Source of the DNA: DATLGB01 sp035540675
Lineage (GTDB): Bacteria > Actinomycetota > Thermoleophilia > Solirubrobacterales > Solirubrobacteraceae
Reading direction: 5' to 3'
Length of the DNA: 56,874 bases
NCBI GenBank assembly: GCA_035540675.1
Contig: DATLGB010000156.1
Coordinates: forward strand, 1 to 56,874
Shown here one piece after another: positions 47,473 through 55,884 of this stretch (the first letter of the stretch is position 1; each line of letters begins with the position of its first letter). A model generated the notes under the pieces. The model saw only the letters and a list, made by a program, of their open reading frames with translations, did no database searches and had not been told where the DNA came from. The translations under genes were made by a program, and so were the position numbers.

Positions 47473-47538
47473 CCGGCGCGCCGGTACGATTCGCCGGCCG
47501 TCGCGCCGGCCACATCCCGCGCAGCGGTCGCACCGCCC

Positions 47539-49917
47539 GTGCCACGACCCGGAATCTCCCACACAGGCTCGGTCTCCGGGCTCGCCGACGCCTTCAACGC
47601 CCAGCGCTCGGTGGGGCTCGCGCTGATCGACCGCGAGCTGCGGTTCCTGTCGGTCAGCCCGGCGCTGGAGGACATGAACGAGATGCCCGCCGAGCGCTTC
47701 GTCGGGCGCCGCGTGCTCGACGTCTGGCCGGCGGCTGCCGCCGAGCTCGAGCCGCTGCTGCGGGCGGCGCTGGCCGGCGAGGCCGCCGCCGACGTCGAGT
47801 TCCTGGCGGGCGAGCGCGTCTTCACCGTCTCCTACGTCCCGCTGCCCGACCCGCAGGCGGCGATCGCGCTGATCGTGGTCGAGCGCACCGCCGACCGGCG
47901 CGCCGAGGTCCAGATCCGGATCGCGCAGCAGCGGCTCGCGCTCGCCCTCGAGGGCACCGAGACCGGCAGCTTCGAATGGGACGCCCGCACCGACGAGCTG
48001 CAGTGGTCGGACAACATGGGCCCGCTCTGGGGCCAGCCGCGCGGGTGGCAGCCGGCGTCGTACGAGGAGTACCTGCAGACGCTGCACCCCGACGACCGCG
48101 CCGTGCTCAGCGATGCGGTGCGGCGGGCGCGCGAGGCGGGGGAGGGCTACACCCGCGAGTTCCGCTGCGTGTGGCCCGACGGCTCCGTGCGCTGGATGGA
48201 GTCGCGCGTGCACGTGCTCGAGGCGGAGGGGCGCCCGGCGGTGCTGGTCGGGCTCGTGATCGACACCGATGAGCGCCGCCGCCGCGAGCTGGCGGCGGAG
48301 TACCTGGCCAGCGCCAGCCTCGCGCTCGGCGAGACGCTCGACGTCCGCTCGACCCTCCAGCACGTCGTCGAGCTGGCCGTGCCCGAGCTGGCCGACTGGT
48401 GCTCGGTGCACCTCGCCGACGAGGACGGGGCGGTGGAGCAGATCGCCGTCGCGCACCACGATCCGGCCCTTGCCGAGCTGGCGCGGCGGCTGCAGGAGCG
48501 CTACCCGCGCCCCGACGACGCACCGACGGGCGTGCCCGCGGTCATCCGGACCGGTCGCTCCGAGCTGTACCCGGACATCCCGGACGAGCTGCTGGTGGCC
48601 AGCGCGGTCGACGACGAGCACCTGGCGCTGATGCGCGCGCTCCAGCTGCGCTCGGTGATGATCGTCCCGGTCGTCGCCCGCGGGCGCACGGTCGGCGCCA
48701 TGACGTTCGTCTTCGCGGGCTCCGGCCGCTCGTACGGCACGATGGAGCTCGAGCTGGCCGAGGAGCTCGGCCGCCGCGCCGGCGTGGCGCTCGACAACGC
48801 GCGGCTGCACCGCGGCGAGCGGGACGCCCACCGGCGGCTGCGCCAGCTGCAGTCCATCACCGACGTCGCGCTGACGCACCTCGACCTCGACTCGCTGCTG
48901 GCGGAGCTGCTCGGGCGCCTGCGCGACGTGATCGGCGCCGACTCGGCCCGCGTGCTGCTGGCGGACGCCGAGCGCGGCGACCTCGTCGTGCGCGCCGCCC
49001 AGGGCGCGGGCCTCGAGGCGACGCTCGGCGAGCGGCTGCCGCGCGACGCCGTCCAGGGCATCCCGCTGCGGGCGTCGGGCCAGACGATCGGGGTGCTCGA
49101 CGTCACGACGAGCCCCCCCGACGGCTTCACGAACGACGAGCTCGAGGTCCTCGAGCGCGCCGCCGACCGCGTGGCGGTGGCGATCGACCACGCGCGGCTG
49201 TACGAGCACATGCGCGACACCGCGGTCACGCTCCAGCGCAGCCTGCTGCCGCCGGCGCTGCCCGCGGTCCGCGGCATCACCTCGGCGGTCCGCTACATCG
49301 CCGGCCAGGAGGGCACGGAGGTCGGCGGCGACTGGTACGACGTCTTCAACCTCGCCGACGGCCGCCTCGCGGTCGCCGTCGGCGACGTCGCGGGCCGCGG
49401 CGTGCGCGCGGCCGCCGGCATGGGCCAGCTGCGCGGCGCCCTGCGCGCGTACGCGGTGGAGCGCAGCCATCCCGCCGAGGCGCTGCAGCGCCTCGACGCG
49501 TTCGTGGCGGGCCTCGGCGGCGTGGGCTTCGCGACCATCGCGCTCGTCGCGCTCGATCCCGAGACCGGCGAGGGCAGCATCTGCCTGGCCGGGCACCCGC
49601 CGCCCGTCCTGCGCACGGCCGCCGGCGGCGCGGCGATCCTGGCGACCGAGGCGGGGGCGCCGATCGGCGCGAGCCCGGCGTCGCGGCCGGTCACGCCGCT
49701 GCGGCTCGAGCGCGGCGACACGCTGCTGCTGTACACGGACGGGCTCGTCGAGCGCCGCGGGCGCCTGATCGACGACCAGATCGGCGAGTTGGCCGCCGCG
49801 GCCGCGGACGCGCCGCAGCCGGCCGAGGCCTTCGTCGACCACGTGCTCGCCCGCATGCTCGGCGGCGCCGGGTCGCGCGACGACGTCGCGGTCGTCGCCC
49901 TGCAGCGCGTGGACTGA
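47539..49917 (+). CDS. PAS-PAS-GAF-GAF-PP2C (SpoIIE-type) phosphatase
   Basis: A 792-residue signalling protein. A PAS-like domain is at about residues 15-115 (SVGLALIDRELRFLSVSPAL). A second PAS with PAC at about 130-250 has FEWDARTDELQWSDNMGPLWG and EFRCVWPDGSVRWMESRVHVLE. Two GAF domains span about 265-430 and 445-565. The SpoIIE PP2C domain is at about 575-792: EVGGDWYDVFNLADGRLAVAVGDVAGRG (metal aspartates), LLYTDGLVERRG, and SRDDVAVVAL. It should dephosphorylate an anti-sigma-factor antagonist in response to signals or redox; no partner is adjacent. No kinase or TM segments. Inserted between DUF1385 and prfA. Confidence 0.9.
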   Translation: MPRPGISHTGSVSGLADAFNAQRSVGLALIDRELRFLSVSPALEDMNEMPAERFVGRRVLDVWPAAAAELEPLLRAALAGEAAADVEFLAGERVFTVSYVPLPDPQAAIALIVVERTADRRAEVQIRIAQQRLALALEGTETGSFEWDARTDELQWSDNMGPLWGQPRGWQPASYEEYLQTLHPDDRAVLSDAVRRAREAGEGYTREFRCVWPDGSVRWMESRVHVLEAEGRPAVLVGLVIDTDERRRRELAAEYLASASLALGETLDVRSTLQHVVELAVPELADWCSVHLADEDGAVEQIAVAHHDPALAELARRLQERYPRPDDAPTGVPAVIRTGRSELYPDIPDELLVASAVDDEHLALMRALQLRSVMIVPVVARGRTVGAMTFVFAGSGRSYGTMELELAEELGRRAGVALDNARLHRGERDAHRRLRQLQSITDVALTHLDLDSLLAELLGRLRDVIGADSARVLLADAERGDLVVRAAQGAGLEATLGERLPRDAVQGIPLRASGQTIGVLDVTTSPPDGFTNDELEVLERAADRVAVAIDHARLYEHMRDTAVTLQRSLLPPALPAVRGITSAVRYIAGQEGTEVGGDWYDVFNLADGRLAVAVGDVAGRGVRAAAGMGQLRGALRAYAVERSHPAEALQRLDAFVAGLGGVGFATIALVALDPETGEGSICLAGHPPPVLRTAAGGAAILATEAGAPIGASPASRPVTPLRLERGDTLLLYTDGLVERRGRLIDDQIGELAAAAADAPQPAEAFVDHVLARMLGGAGSRDDVAVVALQRVD

Positions 49918-49931
49918 GGGCGCCGCGCGCC

Positions 49932-49937
49932 TACACT
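49932..49937 (+). promoter_or_regulatory. -10 element TACACT (leaderless) for prfA
   Basis: TACACT ends 7 bases before GTG 49945, in the 27-base gap after the phosphatase gene. Confidence 0.45.
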
Positions 49938-49944
49938 CGCGCCG

Positions 49945-50997
49945 GTGATCGAGCGGCTCGTCGAGCAGATCGAGGCGCGCTACGCCGAGGCGGAGCGCCA
50001 GATGTCCGACCCCGAGGTGATCGGGGACCGTCACCGCTACGCGGAGGCCGGCCGCGCGTACAGCCAGCTCGAGCCGGCGTTCAAGCTCGCGCAGGCCTGG
50101 CGGCGCGCGCAGGACGACGCGGCGGGCGCGCGCGAGCTGCTCGACGAGGGCGAGGCCGACCCGGAGATCCGCGAGATGCTGCAGACCGCCGAGGAGCGCA
50201 TCGCGGGCGTCGAGGAGGAGATCCGCTTCGCGATGGTCGAGGTCGACCCGAACGACGCCAAGAACGTGATCATCGAGATCCGCGCCGGCGCCGGCGGCGA
50301 CGAGGCGTCGCTGTGGGCGGGCGACCTGTACCGGATGCTCACCCGCTACGCCGAGCGCCTGGGCTGGAAGGCGGAGACGCTGTCGGCCTCCGACGGCGCG
50401 TTCACGCTGCAGATCAACGGCGAGGGCGCCTACTCCGTGTTCAAGTTCGAGGGTGGCACGCACCGCGTGCAGCGCGTGCCCGAGACGGAGTCGCAGGGGC
50501 GCATCCACACCTCGACCGCGACGGTCGCGGTCCTGCCCGAGGCCGAGGAGGTCGACGTCCAGGTCGACCCGAACGATCTCGAGATCGACGTCTACCGCTC
50601 GTCGGGCCCCGGCGGCCAGTCCGTCAACACGACCGACTCGGCGGTGCGCATCACGCACAAGCCGACCGGCATCGTGGTCGCGATGCAGGACGAGAAGTCC
50701 CAGCTGCAGAACCGCGACAAGGCGATGCGGGTGCTCCGCGCGCGGCTGTACGAGCGCGAGCTCGAGCGCCAGCAGGCCGAGATCGCCGCCGACCGCAAGT
50801 CGCAGGTCGGCACGGGCGAGCGCGCCGAGAAGATCCGCACGTACAACTTCCCCGAGCGCCGCGTCACCGACCACCGCATCAAGCTGACCGCCCACAACCT
50901 CGACGAGGTGCTCGCGGGCGCGCTCGACGAGTTCACGAGCGCGCTGCAGGCCGACGAGAAGCGGCGCCTGCTCGAGGAGCAGGGCGCGGCCGCCTGA
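49945..50997 (+). CDS. prfA: Peptide chain release factor 1
   Basis: A 350-residue RF1. The catalytic GGQ is in RSSGPGGQSVNTTDSAVRITH. The upstream recognition domain has IEIRAGAGGDEASLWAGDLYRMLTRYAE and FKFEGGTHRVQRVPETESQGRIHTSTATVAVLPE. The family C-terminus DHRIKLTAHNLDEVLAG is present. Length is typical. It reads UAA and UAG and releases the peptide; PrmC, encoded 3 bases downstream, methylates the GGQ glutamine. GTG 49945. Confidence 0.96.
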   Translation: MIERLVEQIEARYAEAERQMSDPEVIGDRHRYAEAGRAYSQLEPAFKLAQAWRRAQDDAAGARELLDEGEADPEIREMLQTAEERIAGVEEEIRFAMVEVDPNDAKNVIIEIRAGAGGDEASLWAGDLYRMLTRYAERLGWKAETLSASDGAFTLQINGEGAYSVFKFEGGTHRVQRVPETESQGRIHTSTATVAVLPEAEEVDVQVDPNDLEIDVYRSSGPGGQSVNTTDSAVRITHKPTGIVVAMQDEKSQLQNRDKAMRVLRARLYERELERQQAEIAADRKSQVGTGERAEKIRTYNFPERRVTDHRIKLTAHNLDEVLAGALDEFTSALQADEKRRLLEEQGAAA

Positions 50998-51000
50998 GCC

Positions 51001-51849
51001 GTGCCCCGCCGCTACATCGGCACCACCACGGTCCGCGAGGCGATCGACTCCGCCGTGATCGCGCTCGAGGCCGCCGGCGTCGACACGCCGAGGCTCGACG
51101 CGCAGGTGCTGCTGGCCGACGTCCTGCGGGTGGATCGCGGCGCGCTGATCGCCGAGCCGGGGCGCGCGCTGACGCCCGACGAGGCGGGCGCCTTCCGCGA
51201 CCTGGTGACCCGGCGCTGGCGCGACCGCGAGCCGGTCGCCTACCTGCGCGGCCGCAAGGGCTTCCGCCACATCGAGCTGGCGGTCGACCCGCGGGTGTTC
51301 GTCCCGGGCCCGGACACCGAGCTGGTGGTCGAGGCCGCGCTCGGCCTGCCGGACGGCGCGACGGTGGTCGACGTCGGCACGGGCAGCGGCGCGATCGCGC
51401 TCGCGCTCAAGCACGAGCGGCCGGATCTGCGCGTGATCGCCGTGGAGCGCAGCCCGGACGCGCTGGCGGTCGCCCGCGCCAACGGCGAGCGGCTCGGCCT
51501 CGCGGTGGACTGGCGGCTCGGCGACCTGCTCGAGCCGGTGGAGGGGCCGGTCGACGCCGTCGTCTCCAACCCGCCGTACATCGCCGAGGGCGAGGCGCCG
51601 GACCTGCCGCCCGAGGTCGTGCGCTGGGAGCCCGCCGCCGCGCTGTTCGCCGGCGCCGACGGACTCGACGTCCACCGCCGCCTCGTCCCGCAGGCGCGCG
51701 CCCGCGGCGCGCGCTTCCTCGCGCTCGAGGTCGGCCGCGGGCAGGCCGGGGCCGTGGAGGATCTCGTGCGGGCGGGCGGGTTCGCGAACACCGAGCGGCT
51801 GCGCGACCTGTCCGGGATCGAGCGGGTGGTGACCGGGCGTGCGAGCTGA
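51001..51849 (+). CDS. prmC: Release factor glutamine methyltransferase
   Basis: A 282-residue PrmC/HemK. The N-terminal substrate domain includes VREAIDSAVIALEAAGVDTPRLDAQVLLADVL and YLRGRKGFRHIELAVDPRVFVPGPDTELVVE. SAM motif I is VVDVGTGSGAIALAL. The glutamine-binding NPPY is in VVSNPPYIAEGEAPDLPPEV. It N5-methylates the GGQ glutamine of RF1 and RF2. GTG 51001. It overlaps the next gene by 11 bases. Confidence 0.95.
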   Translation: MPRRYIGTTTVREAIDSAVIALEAAGVDTPRLDAQVLLADVLRVDRGALIAEPGRALTPDEAGAFRDLVTRRWRDREPVAYLRGRKGFRHIELAVDPRVFVPGPDTELVVEAALGLPDGATVVDVGTGSGAIALALKHERPDLRVIAVERSPDALAVARANGERLGLAVDWRLGDLLEPVEGPVDAVVSNPPYIAEGEAPDLPPEVVRWEPAAALFAGADGLDVHRRLVPQARARGARFLALEVGRGQAGAVEDLVRAGGFANTERLRDLSGIERVVTGRAS

Positions 51850-52441
51850 CTTCGAGCGCTGCATCCGCGCGGGCGGGGTCGCCGTGTTCGGCGCCGACAC
51901 CGTCTACGGCCTGGCGTGCGACCCGGAGTCGCCGGAGGCCGTGGAGCGCCTCTACGCGCTCAAGGGCCGCCCGCCGGACAAGCCCGCCGCGCTCATGTGG
52001 TTCGACGTCGCGGCCGCGCTGGCGGCGCTGCCGTGGCTCGGCGGGCGGACCCGGGCGCTGGCGCAGCGGCTGCTGCCCGGCCCGGTGACGCTGCTCGTGC
52101 CCAACCCCGGCGGGCGCTACGCGCTGACCGCCGGACCCGGCGCGGCCGCCGCCCCGCCCGCGCTCGGCGTGCGCGTGCCCGACGTGCCGGCGCTGGCCGG
52201 CGCCGAGGTCGCGGTCCTGCAGTCCTCGGCCAACGCCGCCGGCGGCCCCGACGCGCGCACGCTCGCGGAGGTGCCGGGGCCGATCCGCGCCGGGGCCGAT
52301 CTCGTCCTCGACGCCGGGCCGCTGCCGGGCACGCCGTCCACGGTGATCGACGTGCGCGAGTTCGAGCGCGGGGACTGGCGCGTCGTGCGCGAGGGCGCCC
52401 TGCCGCCGGCGGCCGTCGCCGCCGTCGCCGCCGAGGTCTAG
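51839..52441 (+). CDS. L-threonylcarbamoyladenylate synthase (TsaC/Sua5/YrdC)
   Basis: A 200-residue YrdC-domain protein: CIRAGGVAVFGADTVYGLACD at the N-terminus, RLYALKGRPPDKPAALMW with the conserved KxR, LLPGPVTLLVPN, and VLQSSANAAGGPDARTL (the SSAN motif), ending STVIDVRE. It makes threonylcarbamoyl-AMP from threonine, bicarbonate and ATP for tRNA t6A37. It is the short TsaC-like form without the Sua5 domain. GTG 51839 lies within the prmC end. The position after prmC matches mycobacteria (Rv1301). Confidence 0.92.
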   Translation: MRADFERCIRAGGVAVFGADTVYGLACDPESPEAVERLYALKGRPPDKPAALMWFDVAAALAALPWLGGRTRALAQRLLPGPVTLLVPNPGGRYALTAGPGAAAAPPALGVRVPDVPALAGAEVAVLQSSANAAGGPDARTLAEVPGPIRAGADLVLDAGPLPGTPSTVIDVREFERGDWRVVREGALPPAAVAAVAAEV

Positions 52442-52444
52442 CCT
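52439..52444 (+). promoter_or_regulatory. -10 element TAGCCT (leaderless) at 52439
   Basis: TAGCCT overlaps the TAG stop of the preceding gene and ends 7 bases before GTG 52452. Confidence 0.4.
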
Positions 52445-52451
52445 GGGCCGG

Positions 52452-53495
52452 GTGCCCGCCCGCTGTGCCTGCCTCGCCCTCGCCGCCCTCGCGCTGGCGG
52501 CGGCGCCGGCGGGTGCCGACGTGCGGCTGGCGCGCGGCTCCACCGCCGTCCGCGCCCTGGCGGCGGGCGGGACCACCGCCTTCGCCGTGGTCGACTCGCG
52601 GGTCGCCGCGCGGCCGTTCGCCGTCGTGCGCGCCACGAGCCGCGGCGCCCGCCGCGCCGGGACGTACGGGACGGCGCGCGACGGCGACCCGGACATCGCC
52701 GCGGACGCGGCGGGGCGCGCGGTCGTCGGCTGGGCGCACCCGGTGTCCGGCGGCCTGGCGCTGCTGGCGGCTCGCGTCGGCGGCGCGCGCGCCCACGAGC
52801 TGACCGTCGCCACCGGGCCGGCGCCGCTGGCGGCGGGGCCCGACGGCGCGGTCGTCGCTGCGCACCCGGACCGACTGGGTGACGCCACGCTCACCACCGT
52901 CCCGGGCATCACCGCCCGGGCGCGGCGCCCGGACGCGCAGCCGCAGCAGGTGCGCCTGTCCGCCGATGCGCCGCGCCGCCGCCACCGGCCGATCGACGTC
53001 GTCCTGAGCCCGCGCGGCGCGGTCGTGCTCGACCTCGTGCAGCAGCGGGGCCGGACCGAGCTGCGGGTCCTGGGGCCCGGGGCGCCGGCGCGCGCCGTCC
53101 TGGCGGTGGATGCGCTGCGCGAGGTGCCGGCGACGCTGGCGGTGTCCGGCGGGCGCATCGCGGTCGCCTACCGCGGCCGCGACCGCGCGGTGCTGGCGAC
53201 GAGCGCCGGGAGCGGGTGGCGCCGGCGGACGCTGTCGCCGCGCGCGGGCGTGGAGGGGGCGCCGGCCGTCGCCTTCGACCGCGGCCGGGTGGTGGTGGCG
53301 TGGACGCAGCGGCCGGCGCCCGGCGCCGCGCGCGACCTGTACGCGTACACGCGCGGGCGGCTGCTGCGGGTCACGCGCACCCGCGGCGACGAGAGCGCGC
53401 CGCTGGCGGCCGACCGCGCGGGCGCCGGCGTGTTCCTGGCGTGGACGCGGCGCGACGGCACCCGCCGGACGCCGCTGCTGCGCGTCCTGCGCTGA
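52452..53495 (+). CDS. Secreted beta-propeller-like protein of unknown function
   Basis: A 347-residue protein. The signal peptide is MPARCACLALAALALAAAPAGA. The mature part has repeated units of about 45-55 residues ending in VVGWAHP, IAVAYRG, VVVAWTQR and VFLAWTRR, each preceded by an AVAFD/ADAAG-type strand. This looks like the blades of a small beta-propeller. No catalytic motif. It separates the TsaC-like gene from wecA, where mycobacteria have no gene. After it comes a 144-base gap (53496-53639) with TACGTT at 53520-53525, a possible wecA promoter; I saw nothing else firm there. Confidence 0.72.
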   Translation: MPARCACLALAALALAAAPAGADVRLARGSTAVRALAAGGTTAFAVVDSRVAARPFAVVRATSRGARRAGTYGTARDGDPDIAADAAGRAVVGWAHPVSGGLALLAARVGGARAHELTVATGPAPLAAGPDGAVVAAHPDRLGDATLTTVPGITARARRPDAQPQQVRLSADAPRRRHRPIDVVLSPRGAVVLDLVQQRGRTELRVLGPGAPARAVLAVDALREVPATLAVSGGRIAVAYRGRDRAVLATSAGSGWRRRTLSPRAGVEGAPAVAFDRGRVVVAWTQRPAPGAARDLYAYTRGRLLRVTRTRGDESAPLAADRAGAGVFLAWTRRDGTRRTPLLRVLR

Positions 53496-53639
53496 GGCAG
53501 GGCCGACGGGGCCCGGTGCTACGTTCCAGCCTCCTCCGCCCGCCGCCGACCGTGAAGATCCCGCCCTCCGACCGCCTCCGCCGGACCGGGCCGCGCTCGC
53601 GGCCTGCGCCGGCCTGAGCGCCGGCCGGCGGCGCCGCCC

Positions 53640-54791
53640 ATGGTCGACGACGCCTTCCTCGGCTTCCTCATCGCCTTCGTCGTCGCCACGGCGCTGACGC
53701 CGCCCGTGGCGCGGCTGGCGCGGCGGGTCGGCGCCATGGACCAGCCGCGGGCGCGCGGGCTCTCCGACCGCCCGACGCCGCTGCTCGGCGGGCTGGCGAT
53801 CTTCGCCGGCGCGGCGGTCGCGGGGATCCTCGTGCTGCCGGACACGCGCACCTTCCAAGCGGTGCTGGTCGGCGCCGCCGTCATCACGGCGGTCGGGGTC
53901 GTCGACGACTACCGCGGGCTGCCGCCCGCCTGGAAGCTCTCCGGCCAGCTGGCGGCGGCGCTGATCCTCGTGCTGTCCGGCGTGAGCGTGCAGACGTTCA
54001 CGTTCCCGTTCCTCGGCCGCGTCGAGCTGGGCGAGCTCGGCGAGCCGGTGACGCTGCTCGGGCTGGTCGCGATCATGAACGCCGTCAACTTCACCGACGG
54101 CGTCGACGGGCTGGCGGCCGGGGTGTGCGCGATCTCGTCGGCGGCGTTCGCCATCATCGCCTTCGACCTCGGCAAGGACGGCGCGGGCGTCCTCGCGCTG
54201 ATCACCGGCGGCGCCGCGCTCGGCTTCCTGCTGCACAACTTCCACCCGGCCTCGGTCTTCATGGGCGACTGCGGCTCGAACCTGCTCGGCCTGCTGCTGG
54301 GGGCCACGATCGTCGAGGGCACGCTCAAGACGAACGCCCTGATCGCGCTCATCGGCCCGCTGGTGATCCTCGCCGTGCCGTTCCTCGACACGACGTTCGT
54401 CGTGCTCAAGCGCATGAAGTACGGCCGGCCGGTCTACCGCGCCGACGCCAACCACTTCCACCACCGCTTCGCCCGCATCGGCTTCTCGCAGCGGCGCACC
54501 GTGGCCTACCTGTACGCGTGGACGGCGACGATGGCGGCCCTCGCCGTCGCGCTGCGGTTCGTGCCGTACTCCGACGGCCGCGGGAACTTCGTGCTCGGGT
54601 GGTCGCTGGTCATGGGCACGCTCTTCGCGCTCGCGATGGCCGCCAGCGTCTACCTGGTCGTCGTGCTCGAGATCCTCAAGTGGAAGCGCTGGCGCCTGCG
54701 CCAGGCCGACCCGGGGACCCAGGAGCACGAGATCGAGGCGGAGATCCAGCACGACCTCGAGACCGGCGAGTTCCCCGCCCTGCGCGGCTGA
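53640..54791 (+). CDS. wecA: Polyprenyl-phosphate N-acetylglucosaminyl-1-phosphate transferase (WecA/TagO-like)
   Basis: A 383-residue MraY-family membrane enzyme with about ten helices. Motifs: GVVDDYRGLPP (catalytic DD), IMNAVNFTDGVDGLAAG (NxxNxxDGxDG), HPASVFMGDCGSNLLGLLLG (MGDxGS), and the cytoplasmic DANHFHHRFARIGFSQR (HxHH) of the WecA/TagO branch rather than MraY. It moves GlcNAc-1-phosphate from UDP-GlcNAc onto undecaprenyl or decaprenyl phosphate to start wall or surface glycan synthesis. The place after prmC and TsaC matches mycobacterial rfe/wecA. ATG 53640. Confidence 0.92.
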   Translation: MVDDAFLGFLIAFVVATALTPPVARLARRVGAMDQPRARGLSDRPTPLLGGLAIFAGAAVAGILVLPDTRTFQAVLVGAAVITAVGVVDDYRGLPPAWKLSGQLAAALILVLSGVSVQTFTFPFLGRVELGELGEPVTLLGLVAIMNAVNFTDGVDGLAAGVCAISSAAFAIIAFDLGKDGAGVLALITGGAALGFLLHNFHPASVFMGDCGSNLLGLLLGATIVEGTLKTNALIALIGPLVILAVPFLDTTFVVLKRMKYGRPVYRADANHFHHRFARIGFSQRRTVAYLYAWTATMAALAVALRFVPYSDGRGNFVLGWSLVMGTLFALAMAASVYLVVVLEILKWKRWRLRQADPGTQEHEIEAEIQHDLETGEFPALRG

Positions 54792-54833
54792 ACGTCCCAC
54801 GCACCACCCCACACGGGGGTGATCGGGACGTTC
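54790..54833. terminator. Palindromic element, GAACGTCCC repeat copy 3
   Basis: GAACGTCCC (54790-54798) pairs with GGGACGTTC (54825-54833), with an inner CACCCC/GGGGTG stem. It starts within the wecA TGA. Beyond it, to 54946, are two GCGATCGC sites and TAATCT (54862-54867), a weak -10; nothing else was recognised. Confidence 0.65.
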
Positions 54834-54946
54834 GGCGGTGGGCGCCGCCCGCCGCGATCGCTAATCTCGTCGCGCTCGGCAGGCGCGATCGCGGACCGCG
54901 AGCAGGAGCGCGGGCCGCCGCGCCGAAATTCCCGAACCGCTCGCCC

Positions 54947-55876
54947 GTGCGCCGCCTCGTCCTGATCGCCGCCCTGCTCGCGCTCGCCGTGCCCGGCTCG
55001 GCGGCGGCGACGACCAACCTGCCGATCGTCGGCTTCGGCGAGCAGCGCGCCGCCGTCTTCAGCGACCCGCACTGGCAGAAGCTCAACATCCGCCACATGC
55101 GGCTCGTCGCCGGCTGGGACTTCCGCCGCTACCGCTGGCAGCGCCGCGAGGTCGACCACTGGCTGGCGGCCGCCGAGGCGGCGAACGTCGAGCCGCTCGT
55201 CGCCTTCACGCGCTCGCGCGCGCACTGGCGCACCCGCATGCTGCCGACGCCGCGGCAGTACCGGCGCCACTTCCTCGCCTTCCGCAAGCGCTACCCGCAG
55301 GTCCGCACGTTCCTCGTCTGGAACGAGGCCAACCACTGCTCGCAGCCCCTGTGCCACAAGCCGCAGCTCGCCGCGCGCTACTTCGACGTCGTGGCGTCGG
55401 CGTGCCCCGACTGCAAGATCGTCGCGGCCGACGTCCTCGACAAGGAGGGGATGGTCGAGTGGCTGCAGGCGTTCCAGCGCGCCGCGCGGCACACGCCCAG
55501 GATCTGGGGCCTGCACAACTACCTCGACGCCAACCGGATGGTCACGCACGGCACGCGCGCGATGCTGCGCACGGTCCGCGGGGAGATCTGGTTCACGGAG
55601 ACCGGCGGGCTGGTCAAGCGCAACTCGACCTCGCCGTACAAGTTCCCCGAGTCGCCGTCGCACGCCGGCCGCGCGACGCGCTTCGTGCTCCACCGGCTCG
55701 CGCGGCTGAGCCCGCGGATCAAGCGCGTGTACCTCTACCACTTCCAGAACCAGGGGCCGACGGCCACGTGGGACTCCGGCGTCCTGGACCCGAAGGGGCG
55801 CCCGCGCCCGGCCTACCGGGTGGTCGCCCGCTGGCTGGCGCGTGCCGAGCGGGCTCGGCGCGCGGGGCGGGGCTGA
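54947..55876 (+). CDS. Secreted glycoside-hydrolase-like (TIM-barrel) protein
   Basis: A 309-residue exported protein from GTG 54947 with signal peptide VRRLVLIAALLALAVPGSAAA. The body resembles a clan-A glycosidase barrel: HWQKLNIRHMRLVAGWDF, a candidate acid/base glutamate in TFLVWNEANHCSQPL (WNE), CKIVAADVLDKEGM, IWGLHNYLDANR, and a candidate nucleophile glutamate in IWFTETGGLVKR. The WNE and TETGG spacing supports a retaining glycosidase. Two cysteine pairs probably stabilise it outside the cell. Substrate unknown; near wecA, an envelope glycan is plausible. Confidence 0.75.
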   Translation: MRRLVLIAALLALAVPGSAAATTNLPIVGFGEQRAAVFSDPHWQKLNIRHMRLVAGWDFRRYRWQRREVDHWLAAAEAANVEPLVAFTRSRAHWRTRMLPTPRQYRRHFLAFRKRYPQVRTFLVWNEANHCSQPLCHKPQLAARYFDVVASACPDCKIVAADVLDKEGMVEWLQAFQRAARHTPRIWGLHNYLDANRMVTHGTRAMLRTVRGEIWFTETGGLVKRNSTSPYKFPESPSHAGRATRFVLHRLARLSPRIKRVYLYHFQNQGPTATWDSGVLDPKGRPRPAYRVVARWLARAERARRAGRG

Positions 55877-55884
55877 CGGCGGGC

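Noticed and set aside
53551..53616. Short frame from GTG 53551 (21 codons) ahead of wecA, possible leader peptide
   Set aside because: Arg/Pro-rich with no ribosome site and no attenuator-like structure; no support beyond an open frame.
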